Assembly (NCBI GenBank): GCA_959019775.1
Contig: CAUEPS010000037.1
Span: 1 to 8,964, forward strand
DNA: 8,964 nucleotides
Source: an uncultured Collinsella sp.
Lineage (GTDB): Bacteria; Actinomycetota; Coriobacteriia; Coriobacteriales; Coriobacteriaceae
Reading direction: 5' to 3'
In this document: positions 1-6,805 of the stretch, piece by piece
How positions within the stretch are numbered: the stretch's first letter is position 1
Layout: every line of letters begins with the position of its first letter
Notes under the pieces: generated by a model
Database searches by the model: none
What the model saw: the letters and a program-made list of their open reading frames with translations, nothing else
What the model was told of the DNA's origin: nothing
Program-made: the position numbers and the translations under genes

Positions 1-53
1 GCATTCGGCGAGATGCGTTTGCGAAAGTGGTCAATTTTAGATTAGCGCTAACA
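1..53. mobile_element. Probable terminal end of an insertion sequence (IS21-like) inserted in capE
   Basis: The first 53 bases do not look like the coding DNA that follows. By hand count, 1-60 is 28/60 GC and 61-120 is 43/60. The segment ends ...TTAGCGCTAACA directly against the codons for the conserved CapE motif IGTRHGEK, and IS ends commonly finish in CA. The stretch GTGGTCAATTTTAG followed by a ...CTAACA terminus resembles, from memory, the outer ends of IS21-family elements. No transposase is visible because the window starts inside the element. A 10-bp palindrome, TTAGCGCTAA, lies at 42-51. Alternative: this is a divergent part of capE, since one frame stays open through it. The IS assignment is inference; the composition break is seen directly. 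Confidence 0.5.
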
Positions 54-335
54 ATCGGCACCCGCCACGGCGAGAAGCTCTTCGAGACCCTCATGACCCG
101 CGAGGAGCGACTGCGCGCCGAGGACATGGGCGGCTACTACCGCGTGGCCTGCGACTCGCGCGACCTGAACTACGACAAGTTCGTCGTCGACGGCGAGGTG
201 GAGACCCAGGCCGACGAGTCCTACACCTCCCACAACACGGAGCGCCTCGACGTGGAGGGCACCATCGCCAAGATCAAGACCGCCGAGTACGTGCAGCTGG
301 CACTCGAGGGCCGCGAGCACGAGGCGGTGCAGTAG
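54..335 (+). pseudogene. capE: 3' fragment of CapE-type UDP-GlcNAc 4,6-dehydratase/5-epimerase, probably interrupted
   Basis: The reading frame encodes the C-terminal part of a CapE/FnlA protein. It starts at IGTRHGEKLFETL and continues through TREERLRAEDMGGYYRV, a DLNYDKF segment and SHNTERLDVEG. Full CapE proteins are about 340 residues; only about 93 are here, without the Rossmann fold or catalytic residues. CapE converts UDP-GlcNAc to a 4-keto-6-deoxy L-sugar, the first step to UDP-L-FucNAc. The frame stays open upstream to base 3 and has a GTG at 27, but the residues there do not resemble CapE and the DNA is AT-rich, so I read the gene as cut by an insertion at about 53/54. If the junction is not an IS end, this is simply the 3' end of an intact gene that starts before the window. 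The stop is one base before the capF start. Confidence 0.65.
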
Positions 336-336
336 G

Positions 337-1554
337 GTGCGCGTCCTCGTCACCGGCGCGAAGGGGTTCGTGGGCAGGAACCTCTGCTGCGCGCTGAAGA
401 ACATAAGGGACGGCAAGGACCGCCGCGAGAGGTACGCGGGCCTGCTGCCGCTCGAGGTAATGGAGTACGACCTCGACTCGACCCAGGAGGAGCTGGAGGA
501 CTACTGCTCTAGCGCGGACTTCGTCTTCAACCTTGCGGGCGTCAACCGCCCAAAGGACCAGTCCGAGTTCATGGGGGGCAACTTCGGGTTCGCCTCCACG
601 CTGCTGGACACGCTCGAGCGCCACGGGAACAGGTGCCCCGTCATGCTTTCCAGCTCCGCGCAGGCGAGCCTGTCGGGCCGCTTCGAGGGCTCTGTCTACG
701 GCGAGTCCAAGCTGGCGGGGGAGGGCCTGTTCCGGGAGTACTCCGGACGCACGGGCGCCCCGGTGCTCATCTACCGCTTCCCCAACCTCTACGGCAAGTG
801 GTGCCGCCCGCGCTACAACTCCGCCGTCGCCACCTTCTGCGACGCCATCGCCAACGGCCGCCCCTACACCGTGAACGACCCCACGGTCGAGCTGGAGCTC
901 CTCTACATCGACGACCTCGTCGGCGAGATGCTGGGCGCCCTGCTGGGGCGTGAGCACCGCTGCGGATACGAGGGGCTCGACCGCGTGGGCGGTGACGAGT
1001 TCTGCTACGTCCCCGGGACCGACGTGAAGACCCTGGGCGAGATCGTCTACCTGCTGGGCACTTTCCGAGACAGCCGCGAGACGCTCGCGGTGCCCGACCT
1101 GGCCGAGGGCTCCTTTTCCAAGAAGCTCTGGAGCACGTTCCTGTCCTACTACGAGCCGGGGCACTTCGCCTACGGCCTGAAGCCCAACGCGGACGCGCGC
1201 GGCTCGTTCACCGAGTTCCTGCGAACGCCCGAGCGCGGCCAGGTCTCCATCAACGTGTCCAGGCCCGGCATCACCAAGGGCAACCACTGGCACATGAGCA
1301 AGTGGGAGAGGTTCCTGGTGGTCTCCGGCACCGCGTCGATCAAGCTGAGGAAGGTGGGGGAGGACGCCGAGGGCAACCCGTTCCCCGTCGACGAGTACAC
1401 CGTCTCGGGTCCCGACATGCGCGTGGTCGAGATGATCCCCGGCTACACGCACTCCATCACCAACCTGTCCGACACCGAGGACCTCGTGACGGTCATGTGG
1501 GCCAACGAGCCCTTTGACCCCGAGAACCCCGACACCTACTACGAGGAGGTCTAG
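337..1554 (+). CDS. capF: CapF-like bifunctional reductase/cupin epimerase of UDP-L-FucNAc synthesis
   Basis: The 405-residue protein has an N-terminal short-chain dehydrogenase domain (about 1-285) and a C-terminal cupin domain (about 286-405), the CapF/FnlB arrangement. The dinucleotide site is VTGAKGFVG (G7, G10, G13). The catalytic pair is Y121/K125 in VYGESK, with serines at 105-107. The cupin part has SRPGITKGNHWH (H317, H319), E324 and PGYTHS (H372), the expected metal-binding positions. In Staphylococcus CapF the cupin epimerises C3 of the CapE product and the SDR domain reduces the 4-keto group with NADPH. The GTG start at 337 puts the nucleotide-binding motif at residue 5 and lies one base after the capE stop, suggesting coupled translation; only a weak GAGG (321-324) precedes it. 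The Staphylococcus protein is about 370 residues, so this one is slightly long. Confidence 0.92.
   Translation: MRVLVTGAKGFVGRNLCCALKNIRDGKDRRERYAGLLPLEVMEYDLDSTQEELEDYCSSADFVFNLAGVNRPKDQSEFMGGNFGFASTLLDTLERHGNRCPVMLSSSAQASLSGRFEGSVYGESKLAGEGLFREYSGRTGAPVLIYRFPNLYGKWCRPRYNSAVATFCDAIANGRPYTVNDPTVELELLYIDDLVGEMLGALLGREHRCGYEGLDRVGGDEFCYVPGTDVKTLGEIVYLLGTFRDSRETLAVPDLAEGSFSKKLWSTFLSYYEPGHFAYGLKPNADARGSFTEFLRTPERGQVSINVSRPGITKGNHWHMSKWERFLVVSGTASIKLRKVGEDAEGNPFPVDEYTVSGPDMRVVEMIPGYTHSITNLSDTEDLVTVMWANEPFDPENPDTYYEEV
1544..1549 (+). promoter_or_regulatory. Strong ribosome binding site for capG
   Basis: AGGAGG lies within the last codons of capF, with nine bases between it and the ATG at 1559. It settles the start: a TTG in the same frame at 1514 would add 15 residues (low-complexity Pro/Thr/Arg) that lie entirely over the capF 3' end and have no ribosome site. 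Confidence 0.8.
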
Positions 1555-1558
1555 CCGC

Positions 1559-2743
1559 ATGGGCAAGGACTATTCCGATATCGCATTCAAGGACGACGGC
1601 CGCCTGAAGCTGCTAATCATCGTGGGCACGCGCCCCGAGGTCATCCGCCTGTCCGAGGTCATCAAGAAGTGCCGCCGCCACTTCGACTGCCTGTTGGCGC
1701 ACACCGGGCAGAACTACGACTACACCTTGAACGGCATCTTCTTCCGCGACCTGTCGCTGGACGACCCGGACGTCTACCTGGACGCCGTGGGCGCGGACCT
1801 CGGCGAGACCGTCGGCAACATCATCGCCGCGAGCTACAGGCTCATGGTCCAGGTCCAGCCCGACGCGCTGCTGATCCTGGGCGACACCAACAGCTGCCTG
1901 TCCGCCATCGCGGCAAAGCGCCTGCACATCCCCATCTTCCACATGGAGGCCGGCAACCGCTGCAAGGACGAGTGCCTGCCCGAGGAGACCAACCGCCGCA
2001 TCGTCGACGTGATCTCCGACGTCAACCTGGCCTACTCCGAGCACGCCCGCCGCTACCTGAAGGACACCGGCTGCGCCCCGGAGCGCACCTACGTCACCGG
2101 CTCGCCCATGGCAGAGGTCCTGCGCGCCAACCTGGGCAAGATCGAGGCCTCCGATATCCTCTCCGAGCTCGGCCTGGAGCCGAAGCGCTACATGCTGCTG
2201 TCCGCCCACCGCGAGGAGAACATCGACACCGAGGCCAACTTCACGAGCCTGTTCACCGCGATCAACGCGCTGGCCGATAAATACGACATGCCGATCCTGT
2301 ACTCCTGCCACCCGCGCTCCCGCAAGCGCCTGGAGGCCACCGGCTTCGAGCTCGACCCGCGCGTGCGCATGCACGAGCCCATGGGCTTCCACGACTACAA
2401 CTGCCTGCAGATGAACGCCTTCGCCGTGGTGTCAGACTCCGGCACCCTGCCCGAGGAGTCCAGCTTCTTCGCGAGCGTCGGCCACCCGTTCCCGGCGGTG
2501 TGCATCCGCACCTCCACCGAGCGCCCCGAGGCCCTGGACAAGGCCTGCTTCACGCTGGCCGGCATCAGCGAGCGCGGCCTGCTGCAGGCCGTCCACACCG
2601 CCGTCGAGCTCGATGCGGAGGGGTCGCTGCCCGAGGCGCCCGTTCCCGACTACGCCGACGAGACCGTATCCACCAAGGTGGTCAAGATCATCCAGAGCTA
2701 CACCGGCGTGGTGGACAAGATGGTGTGGAGGAAGAGCCTGTAG
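1559..2743 (+). CDS. capG: UDP-N-acetylglucosamine 2-epimerase family, CapG/FnlC type
   Basis: The 394-residue protein belongs to the non-hydrolysing UDP-GlcNAc 2-epimerase (WecB) family. Motifs in order: IIVGTRPEVI (20-29), HTGQNYD (48-54), LGDTNS (107-112), HMEAGNR (128-134, with E130), PEETNRR (141-147), SAHREEN (215-221, with H217), SCHPRSR (249-255) and SDSGTLPEES (292-301), then the nucleotide-binding ERPEA (321-325). It sits directly after capE and capF, so the likely reaction is C2 epimerisation of UDP-N-acetyl-L-pneumosamine/talosamine-type product to UDP-L-FucNAc rather than ManNAc synthesis. Sequence alone cannot fully separate CapG from WecB. It is a cytoplasmic enzyme. Four bases separate it from capF. 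It is the last gene of the high-GC block (2041-2100 is 45/60 GC by hand count). Confidence 0.92.
   Translation: MGKDYSDIAFKDDGRLKLLIIVGTRPEVIRLSEVIKKCRRHFDCLLAHTGQNYDYTLNGIFFRDLSLDDPDVYLDAVGADLGETVGNIIAASYRLMVQVQPDALLILGDTNSCLSAIAAKRLHIPIFHMEAGNRCKDECLPEETNRRIVDVISDVNLAYSEHARRYLKDTGCAPERTYVTGSPMAEVLRANLGKIEASDILSELGLEPKRYMLLSAHREENIDTEANFTSLFTAINALADKYDMPILYSCHPRSRKRLEATGFELDPRVRMHEPMGFHDYNCLQMNAFAVVSDSGTLPEESSFFASVGHPFPAVCIRTSTERPEALDKACFTLAGISERGLLQAVHTAVELDAEGSLPEAPVPDYADETVSTKVVKIIQSYTGVVDKMVWRKSL
2727..2732 (+). promoter_or_regulatory. Ribosome binding site for the first glycosyltransferase
   Basis: GGAGGA lies in the last codons of capG, ten bases before the GTG at 2743. It supports a start whose first base is also the last base of the capG TAG stop. 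The same frame is open back to 2500, but that extension is a shadow of capG. Confidence 0.65.
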
Positions 2744-3864
2744 TGACGGTCTATGCCCACATAAATACTGTGCCGAACGGCTCAACCGGCGGCATTATGA
2801 TGAAGGAGCACCGAGAACTTTTAGCAGCCGGCGAAGAATCATATGCGTTCTGGGGTCGAGGCCGTGAGGCGGAAAAGCCGAACGAAATGAAGTTTGCCTC
2901 TGATGCGGAGGTCAAACTCGATGTGCTTCAGACTCGTTTAGACGGTAAGGCTGGTTTTCATAGTAAGGCTGCTACGAAACGCCTTCTTGCTCGACTTAAT
3001 GTGATTCAACCCGATGTTGTTCATCTTCACAACCTGCACGGATATTACGTGAACATCGAACTGTTATTTGAGTGGCTTGCAATCCACAAGTGTAAGGTCG
3101 AATGGACCCTACACGACTGTTGGGCGTTCACGGGCCACTGCGCGTACTTCACATATGTGAAGTGTGCGCAGTGGAAGGAACACTGCGCGTACTCGAGGCC
3201 TTGCTCACAACTCAATACCTATCCCAAGACCTATTCAAAAGCCTCTTGCTCGTGGAACTTTGAGGAGAAGAACCGTCTCTTCAATCTGGTCCCCGCCGAG
3301 CGTATGAAGCTGATAACGCCGTCGCAGTGGCTCGCCGATTTGGTGGGAGAAAGCTTTCTCAAGGATTTCCCCGTGGAGGTTCGCCATAACACCATCGACA
3401 CCGACGTTTTTAAGCCCACCCCGAGCGACTTCCGAGAGCGTTACGGCATAGGCGATCGATTCATGATTTTAGGTGTAGCGAGCCCATGGACCGAACGTAA
3501 GGGGCTCTCCGACTTCGTGCGGCTGGCCAGTGAGTTAGATTCTGAAAAGTACGTCATCGTGCTCGTCGGTCTCTCCGAAAAGCAGGTTAAGGAGATGCCC
3601 GAGGGCATCGTTGGCCTCGTCCGCACGGACTCGCGCGAAGAGCTTGCGAGCATCTACTCAACCGCTGACATGTTTTTCAACCCCACTCGCGAAGATAACT
3701 TTCCGACTACTTTGCTGGAAGCACAGGCCTGTGGGACAAATGTGATCACCTATTCGACTGGCGGTTGCGCTGAGGCTCTTTACTCTGAAGGGTCTTGTGC
3801 CGTTATTGGTTTTGATGATGCATTGATTGCTATTGAGAAATTACGCTTAGGGGGCACTCGATGA
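2743..3864 (+). CDS. Family 4 glycosyltransferase, WcaC/WbuB-like
   Basis: The 373-residue protein has a GT-B fold signature. The N-terminal domain carries the GSTGGI loop (13-18), PDVVHLHNLHGYY (90-102) and HDCWAFTGHC (124-133). The C-terminal donor domain has HNTIDTDVF (215-223), SPWTERKG (247-254, K253) and REDNFPTTLLEAQACG (316-331). The usual E-x7-E is D318-x7-E326. Six cysteines (126, 133, 141, 148, 154, 169) cluster after the acceptor-domain motif, as in other HDCWAFTG-type enzymes. It likely acts at the inner face of the membrane on a lipid-linked acceptor. Because it follows capE/F/G, an L-FucNAc transferase is a reasonable guess but not shown. It begins with GTG overlapping the capG stop by one base and ends with an ATGA overlap into wzy. 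Composition drops at once: 3001-3060 is 26/60 GC and TTA codons appear. Confidence 0.88.
   Translation: MTVYAHINTVPNGSTGGIMMKEHRELLAAGEESYAFWGRGREAEKPNEMKFASDAEVKLDVLQTRLDGKAGFHSKAATKRLLARLNVIQPDVVHLHNLHGYYVNIELLFEWLAIHKCKVEWTLHDCWAFTGHCAYFTYVKCAQWKEHCAYSRPCSQLNTYPKTYSKASCSWNFEEKNRLFNLVPAERMKLITPSQWLADLVGESFLKDFPVEVRHNTIDTDVFKPTPSDFRERYGIGDRFMILGVASPWTERKGLSDFVRLASELDSEKYVIVLVGLSEKQVKEMPEGIVGLVRTDSREELASIYSTADMFFNPTREDNFPTTLLEAQACGTNVITYSTGGCAEALYSEGSCAVIGFDDALIAIEKLRLGGTR
3135..3174 (+). repeat. 40-bp near-perfect inverted repeat without spacer, inside a glycosyltransferase gene
   Basis: The two 20-base arms are centred between 3154 and 3155. The inner 18 bases (ACTTCACAT followed by ATGTGAAGT) are a perfect palindrome. 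Then come two non-Watson-Crick positions (T3145/G3164 and G3144/T3165) and nine more perfect pairs out to C3135/G3174. In the + strand RNA the two exceptions are U-G and G-U pairs, so the sense transcript can pair throughout apart from the few bases needed for the turn. On the minus strand they are A/C mismatches. The codons encode H132 to W144 of the Cys-rich motif. Chance is an unlikely explanation. Confidence 0.85.
3136..3193 (+). repeat. 13-bp direct repeat (CACTGCGCGTACT), copies at 3136-3148 and 3181-3193
   Basis: The same 13 bases occur twice, 45 bases apart, so both copies are in the same frame and encode His-Cys-Ala-Tyr at residues 132-135 and 147-150 with identical codons. The first copy forms part of the left arm of the 40-bp inverted repeat, so the second copy can also pair with the right arm. 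A short tandem-like duplication or local conversion would explain it. Confidence 0.8.
3849..3854 (+). promoter_or_regulatory. Ribosome binding site for wzy
   Basis: AGGGGG lies six bases before the ATG at 3861, which overlaps the preceding TGA. The internal ATG at 3906 has only an A-run in front of it, so 3861 is preferred. Confidence 0.6.
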
Positions 3865-5330
3865 GCGTTGTGCCCACTATCTCATGCACTTTAACCGATA
3901 AAAAAATGGGTTCTGTGGAAAACGTTCGTCAGAAGCGCAGCTTTCTTACGGCGCTCGCAATTGCATTTCTTTTGTTCGGCGGTTCCATATGGACTGCCGC
4001 AGAGGCTGTGACCGCTGCGAGCTCTTTGGAGGCGGAAAGTTTTGCGGCGCTGACATTGCAGGGACTGTATTTCAGCCTTGCGATTCTTCTTAGGCATATG
4101 AGGAGACCTATTTCGTTGTTCGAGCCGTACACCATGGTGACCCTAGTCTATGTGCTCGTTTATCATGTCGCGCCTGTCTTTCAATTCTCGGCCGGTAACA
4201 CCGCCCGATATGGAGTGGACGCGATGCCGCAGACAGTGGAGGCGGTGATTCTCGTCATAGTGGGACACTTCTTCTTCACGCTTGCCTATGGTTTCGTCGG
4301 GCGAAAAAAAGCGGAAGGCGTTTTGCCTAGTATGTACCGAGAACCCATGGACAAGCGTAGGCTTGCCAAAATCGCCTATATTGTTTTTGCCGTCTGCTAT
4401 GCGCTCGCAGTCTATTACCAGATTGGGCGCGGTTTCAGCCTAACATACATCATGTCCGGTGGGCTTACCGGCGAGCAGTCGGGAACCGTCAGCGAGAGCT
4501 CTCTTATGTTCCTATCTTACTTTATGTATGCCTGTGTCGGCGCTTGGGCGATCGCGTTCGCCTATGGGCAGAACAGGGCGGCCAAGATCACAACTTTCGT
4601 CATGCTGTTGGCCATCGTCTTCTTCTCGGGCACGCGTGCGGCTATTCTGGTTCCCATCCTCGTGCCGATTGTCATCCACTATATCCAGAAGGGTAAGGCG
4701 CCCTCGCTCGCCTCGCTCGGGATTGCTGCAGGGCTTCTTGTGCTCCTCTTTGCGGTCATGCAGGTGGCGCGCGGTGGTGTCGCCGCTGGTACCGGGCTTG
4801 ACATCGGTGGAAGCACGCTCGACGACCTATTCGGTCCCTTCTACGCCGAAATCGACGACTTCAAGGTCTTCTACAGCATCCTGGGGGTTGTTCCCGAGCG
4901 ACACGGCTTCCTCTGCGGCAGCCAGATGATTCTCTATTCCCTTGTCCTTTTGGTTCCTCGCGCCATATGGCCCGGGAAGCCTTTGCCACAAGTCTACGAC
5001 ATAGTCAACGTCACTTACGGCAACCAGGCGGTGCTCAACGGGGTGGCCTATCCAAACCTTGGCGAGTACTACGTCGAGTTCGGCGTCATAGGCATCATCG
5101 TGTGCATGTTCGTCCTGGGCTTGCTATGCCGCTACGCCAGGAATCTCTATGTCAAAAGGCAGGGGCTCTCGCTCTCTCTCGTGTTTTATTCGCTCATTTA
5201 CGGCGCGCTGTTCCAGATTATCATCCGTGGCTACATGCCCCAGAACTTCACCATGATGCTCTTCCTTCTGACACCCGTTGCTCTTATCGCTTACATCAAC
5301 AAGCGCTATTCCCGGACATTGGAGCGCTAA
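3861..5330 (+). CDS. wzy: Oligosaccharide repeat-unit polymerase (Wzy-type, O-antigen polymerase family)
   Basis: The 489-residue protein is a multipass membrane protein with about twelve hydrophobic stretches by eye (roughly 29-50, 66-80, 90-108, 126-147, 169-188, 213-235, 243-255, 259-276, 284-302, 357-368, 405-424, 437-455 and 463-478). A large polar external segment lies at about 303-356. Family hallmarks are FFSGTRAAIL (254-263), PRAIWPGKP (366-374) and GEYYVEFGVIG (401-411), seen in repeat-unit polymerases. It would join lipid-linked repeat units on the outer face of the membrane after flipping. The ATG overlaps the glycosyltransferase stop (ATGA), which implies coupled translation; TAA is followed immediately by the wzx ATG. 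Wzy proteins diverge widely, so the linkage formed cannot be predicted. Confidence 0.88.
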   Translation: MSVVPTISCTLTDKKMGSVENVRQKRSFLTALAIAFLLFGGSIWTAAEAVTAASSLEAESFAALTLQGLYFSLAILLRHMRRPISLFEPYTMVTLVYVLVYHVAPVFQFSAGNTARYGVDAMPQTVEAVILVIVGHFFFTLAYGFVGRKKAEGVLPSMYREPMDKRRLAKIAYIVFAVCYALAVYYQIGRGFSLTYIMSGGLTGEQSGTVSESSLMFLSYFMYACVGAWAIAFAYGQNRAAKITTFVMLLAIVFFSGTRAAILVPILVPIVIHYIQKGKAPSLASLGIAAGLLVLLFAVMQVARGGVAAGTGLDIGGSTLDDLFGPFYAEIDDFKVFYSILGVVPERHGFLCGSQMILYSLVLLVPRAIWPGKPLPQVYDIVNVTYGNQAVLNGVAYPNLGEYYVEFGVIGIIVCMFVLGLLCRYARNLYVKRQGLSLSLVFYSLIYGALFQIIIRGYMPQNFTMMLFLLTPVALIAYINKRYSRTLER

Positions 5331-6782
5331 ATGTTTTCAGGTTTGCTCGATAAATACCGCAGCATGCCGCTGCCTGCGAAGGCAGGCGTGTGGTTCACGC
5401 TCTGCACCATCATCCAGAGGGGCATCTCGGTCATCTCGATGCCCATCTTCACGCGTCTGCTCACGACGGATGCCTACGGCACGTATAGCCTCTACACCTC
5501 CTGGTATATGCTCTTCTCACTGGTGGTTACGCTTAACCTGGCCTCTGAGGTTTTCAACAAGGGATTGACCGACCATGCCGAGGAACGGCCGGAATACACG
5601 ACGAGCCAGGCGGCGCTCATCACCGTTCTCGTTGGGGCGTTCTTTGCGCTTTATCTCGTGTTCAGAGGTCCAATCAATGCACTGACGGGCATGGGGACGC
5701 TGTTGACCTGCCTGATGTTCCTAGACATTTACGCCTCTGTCGTCCTCAGCCTTTGGTTTGCCAGGAAGCGATTTGACTACGCTTACAAGCAGCTCATCGC
5801 TGCCACTCTGTTCATCTCGGTCGCGAGTGTGCTCCTGGGCGTCGCTTGTGTTTGGGCGGCTCCTGATGATTGGAAAGTTGTCGCCAGGGTCGCGTCGAAC
5901 ATCGCGCCCTCGGCCGTTCTGGCCATTGCAGTGTGGGTCCTGTTCCTCCGTGATTCGAGAGCGTTCTTCGAGCGAGAATGGTGGGGACAGTCGATTCGAC
6001 TGGGAATCCCCTTGGTTCCTCACTATGCCTCGCAGGTGCTGCTTAACCAGGCAGACAAGGTCATGATCAGCTGGTTTCTCGACAACACGCGCGTTGCGAT
6101 TTACGGTGTGGCACACTCTGCTGGCCTTCTTCTCGTTATGGTGAACAACGGCATCAACTCGTCGTTCGTGCCGTGGCTCTACGGAAACCTCCGCAAAGGC
6201 GATTGCGTCAAAGTGCCTGGGGTCACTAACGTCCTCTCACTTCTGGTGACCCTGCTCGTCTTCCTCATCATGCTCTTCGCGCCAGAGTGCGTAGCGCTCT
6301 TGGCGACGGCTGATTACCAGGAGGCGATTTGGTGCATCCCGCCTATTGCCACGGGCGTGGTGTTCTCGTTCCTTTACACGTTGTTCGTCAACGTGGAGAT
6401 TTATTACGGCCGCGCCGGATATGTTGCCATCGCATCCATCCTCTCGGCCGTTCTCAATATTGTGCTTAACCTCATTGCGATTCCTCTGTTCGGCTATATC
6501 GCCTCAGCGTACGTGACCGCTGCCTGTTATTTGGCAACTGCTGCGCTCCATTTCGTCTTTGCGAAAAGGACTTTGAGGGACGCGGGGGTCAAATTCTCAG
6601 TGTTTGACGCGAAGTTTCTCGCCTTTTGCTGCGTGCTCACTACGGCGTGCGCCGCGCTCTCTCTATTTCTTTATAACCTCGGCTGGGTCCGCTACCTGTT
6701 CATCTGCGCCTATGCAGCTGGGTTGTTCGTGTTTAGGAACAGGTTCCTTGATGTACTCCGGGGTATGAGGCACACCGCCTAG
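5331..6782 (+). CDS. wzx: Wzx-type polysaccharide repeat-unit flippase (PST/MOP superfamily)
   Basis: The 483-residue protein has 12-14 hydrophobic segments and the usual flippase layout. An amphipathic start is followed by KAGVWFTLCTIIQRGISV (17-34) and MPIFTRLLTTDAYGTYSLY (37-55), the typical first-helix and loop pattern. The second half opens with IPLVPHYASQVLLNQADKVM (226-245), a common Wzx signature, then YGVAHSAG (258-265). It should move the undecaprenyl-diphosphate-linked repeat unit from the inner to the outer leaflet for Wzy. The ATG directly abuts the wzy TAA, with GGAG at 5321-5324 six bases ahead, so the two are probably translated together. Composition is moderate and similar to wzy. 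A lipid II flippase-like or MATE relative is less likely given the neighbours. Confidence 0.92.
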   Translation: MFSGLLDKYRSMPLPAKAGVWFTLCTIIQRGISVISMPIFTRLLTTDAYGTYSLYTSWYMLFSLVVTLNLASEVFNKGLTDHAEERPEYTTSQAALITVLVGAFFALYLVFRGPINALTGMGTLLTCLMFLDIYASVVLSLWFARKRFDYAYKQLIAATLFISVASVLLGVACVWAAPDDWKVVARVASNIAPSAVLAIAVWVLFLRDSRAFFEREWWGQSIRLGIPLVPHYASQVLLNQADKVMISWFLDNTRVAIYGVAHSAGLLLVMVNNGINSSFVPWLYGNLRKGDCVKVPGVTNVLSLLVTLLVFLIMLFAPECVALLATADYQEAIWCIPPIATGVVFSFLYTLFVNVEIYYGRAGYVAIASILSAVLNIVLNLIAIPLFGYIASAYVTAACYLATAALHFVFAKRTLRDAGVKFSVFDAKFLAFCCVLTTACAALSLFLYNLGWVRYLFICAYAAGLFVFRNRFLDVLRGMRHTA

Positions 6783-6792
6783 AGTCCTCGCG

Positions 6793-6798
6793 AAAGGA
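6793..6798 (+). promoter_or_regulatory. Ribosome binding site for a TTG-started glycosyltransferase
   Basis: AAAGGA lies seven bases before TTG at 6806 within the 23-base gap after wzx. It supports TTG as the start; the resulting MKVIVAHPQQQHS is a proper glycosyltransferase N terminus. The flanking TCCT (6785-6788) could pair with AGGA (6795-6798), a weak four-pair stem that may reduce initiation. Confidence 0.65.
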
Positions 6799-6805
6799 AT
6801 AACGC

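Noticed and set aside
19..47. Outward promoter in the IS end (TTGCGA with a downstream AT-rich stretch)
   Set aside because: No -10-like hexamer lies at 16-18 bases; TAGATT is only 13 bases away.
42..51. 10-bp palindrome TTAGCGCTAA as a recombinase site
   Set aside because: Perfect 10-bp palindromes are expected several times by chance in a window this size; it is noted only as part of the probable IS end.
1514..1558. TTG-started N-terminal extension of capG
   Set aside because: It overlaps the capF 3' end, encodes low-complexity residues and lacks a ribosome site, while ATG 1559 has AGGAGG.
274..1566. 430-residue open frame on the minus strand across capF
   Set aside because: It is antisense to a gene with clear motifs, is rich in Val/Leu/Gly/Arg as expected for the complement of high-GC codons, and has no recognisable domain.
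1613..2392. 259-residue minus-strand frame across capG
   Set aside because: It is a high-GC shadow of capG with repetitive Val/Ala/Gly/Asp composition and no motif.
2500..2742. Upstream extension of the first glycosyltransferase frame
   Set aside because: It is an Arg/Gly-rich shadow of capG; the domain begins at MTVYAHINTV from GTG 2743.
3594..3609. GATGCCC-GA-GGGCATC inverted repeat in the first glycosyltransferase gene
   Set aside because: The stem is short, near chance expectation, lies in coding sequence and has no U-tract.
5370..5385. Six-pair hairpin CTGCCT/AGGCAG with a GCGA tetraloop early in wzx
   Set aside because: Stems of this size with short loops are expected by chance, and there is no other sign of regulation.
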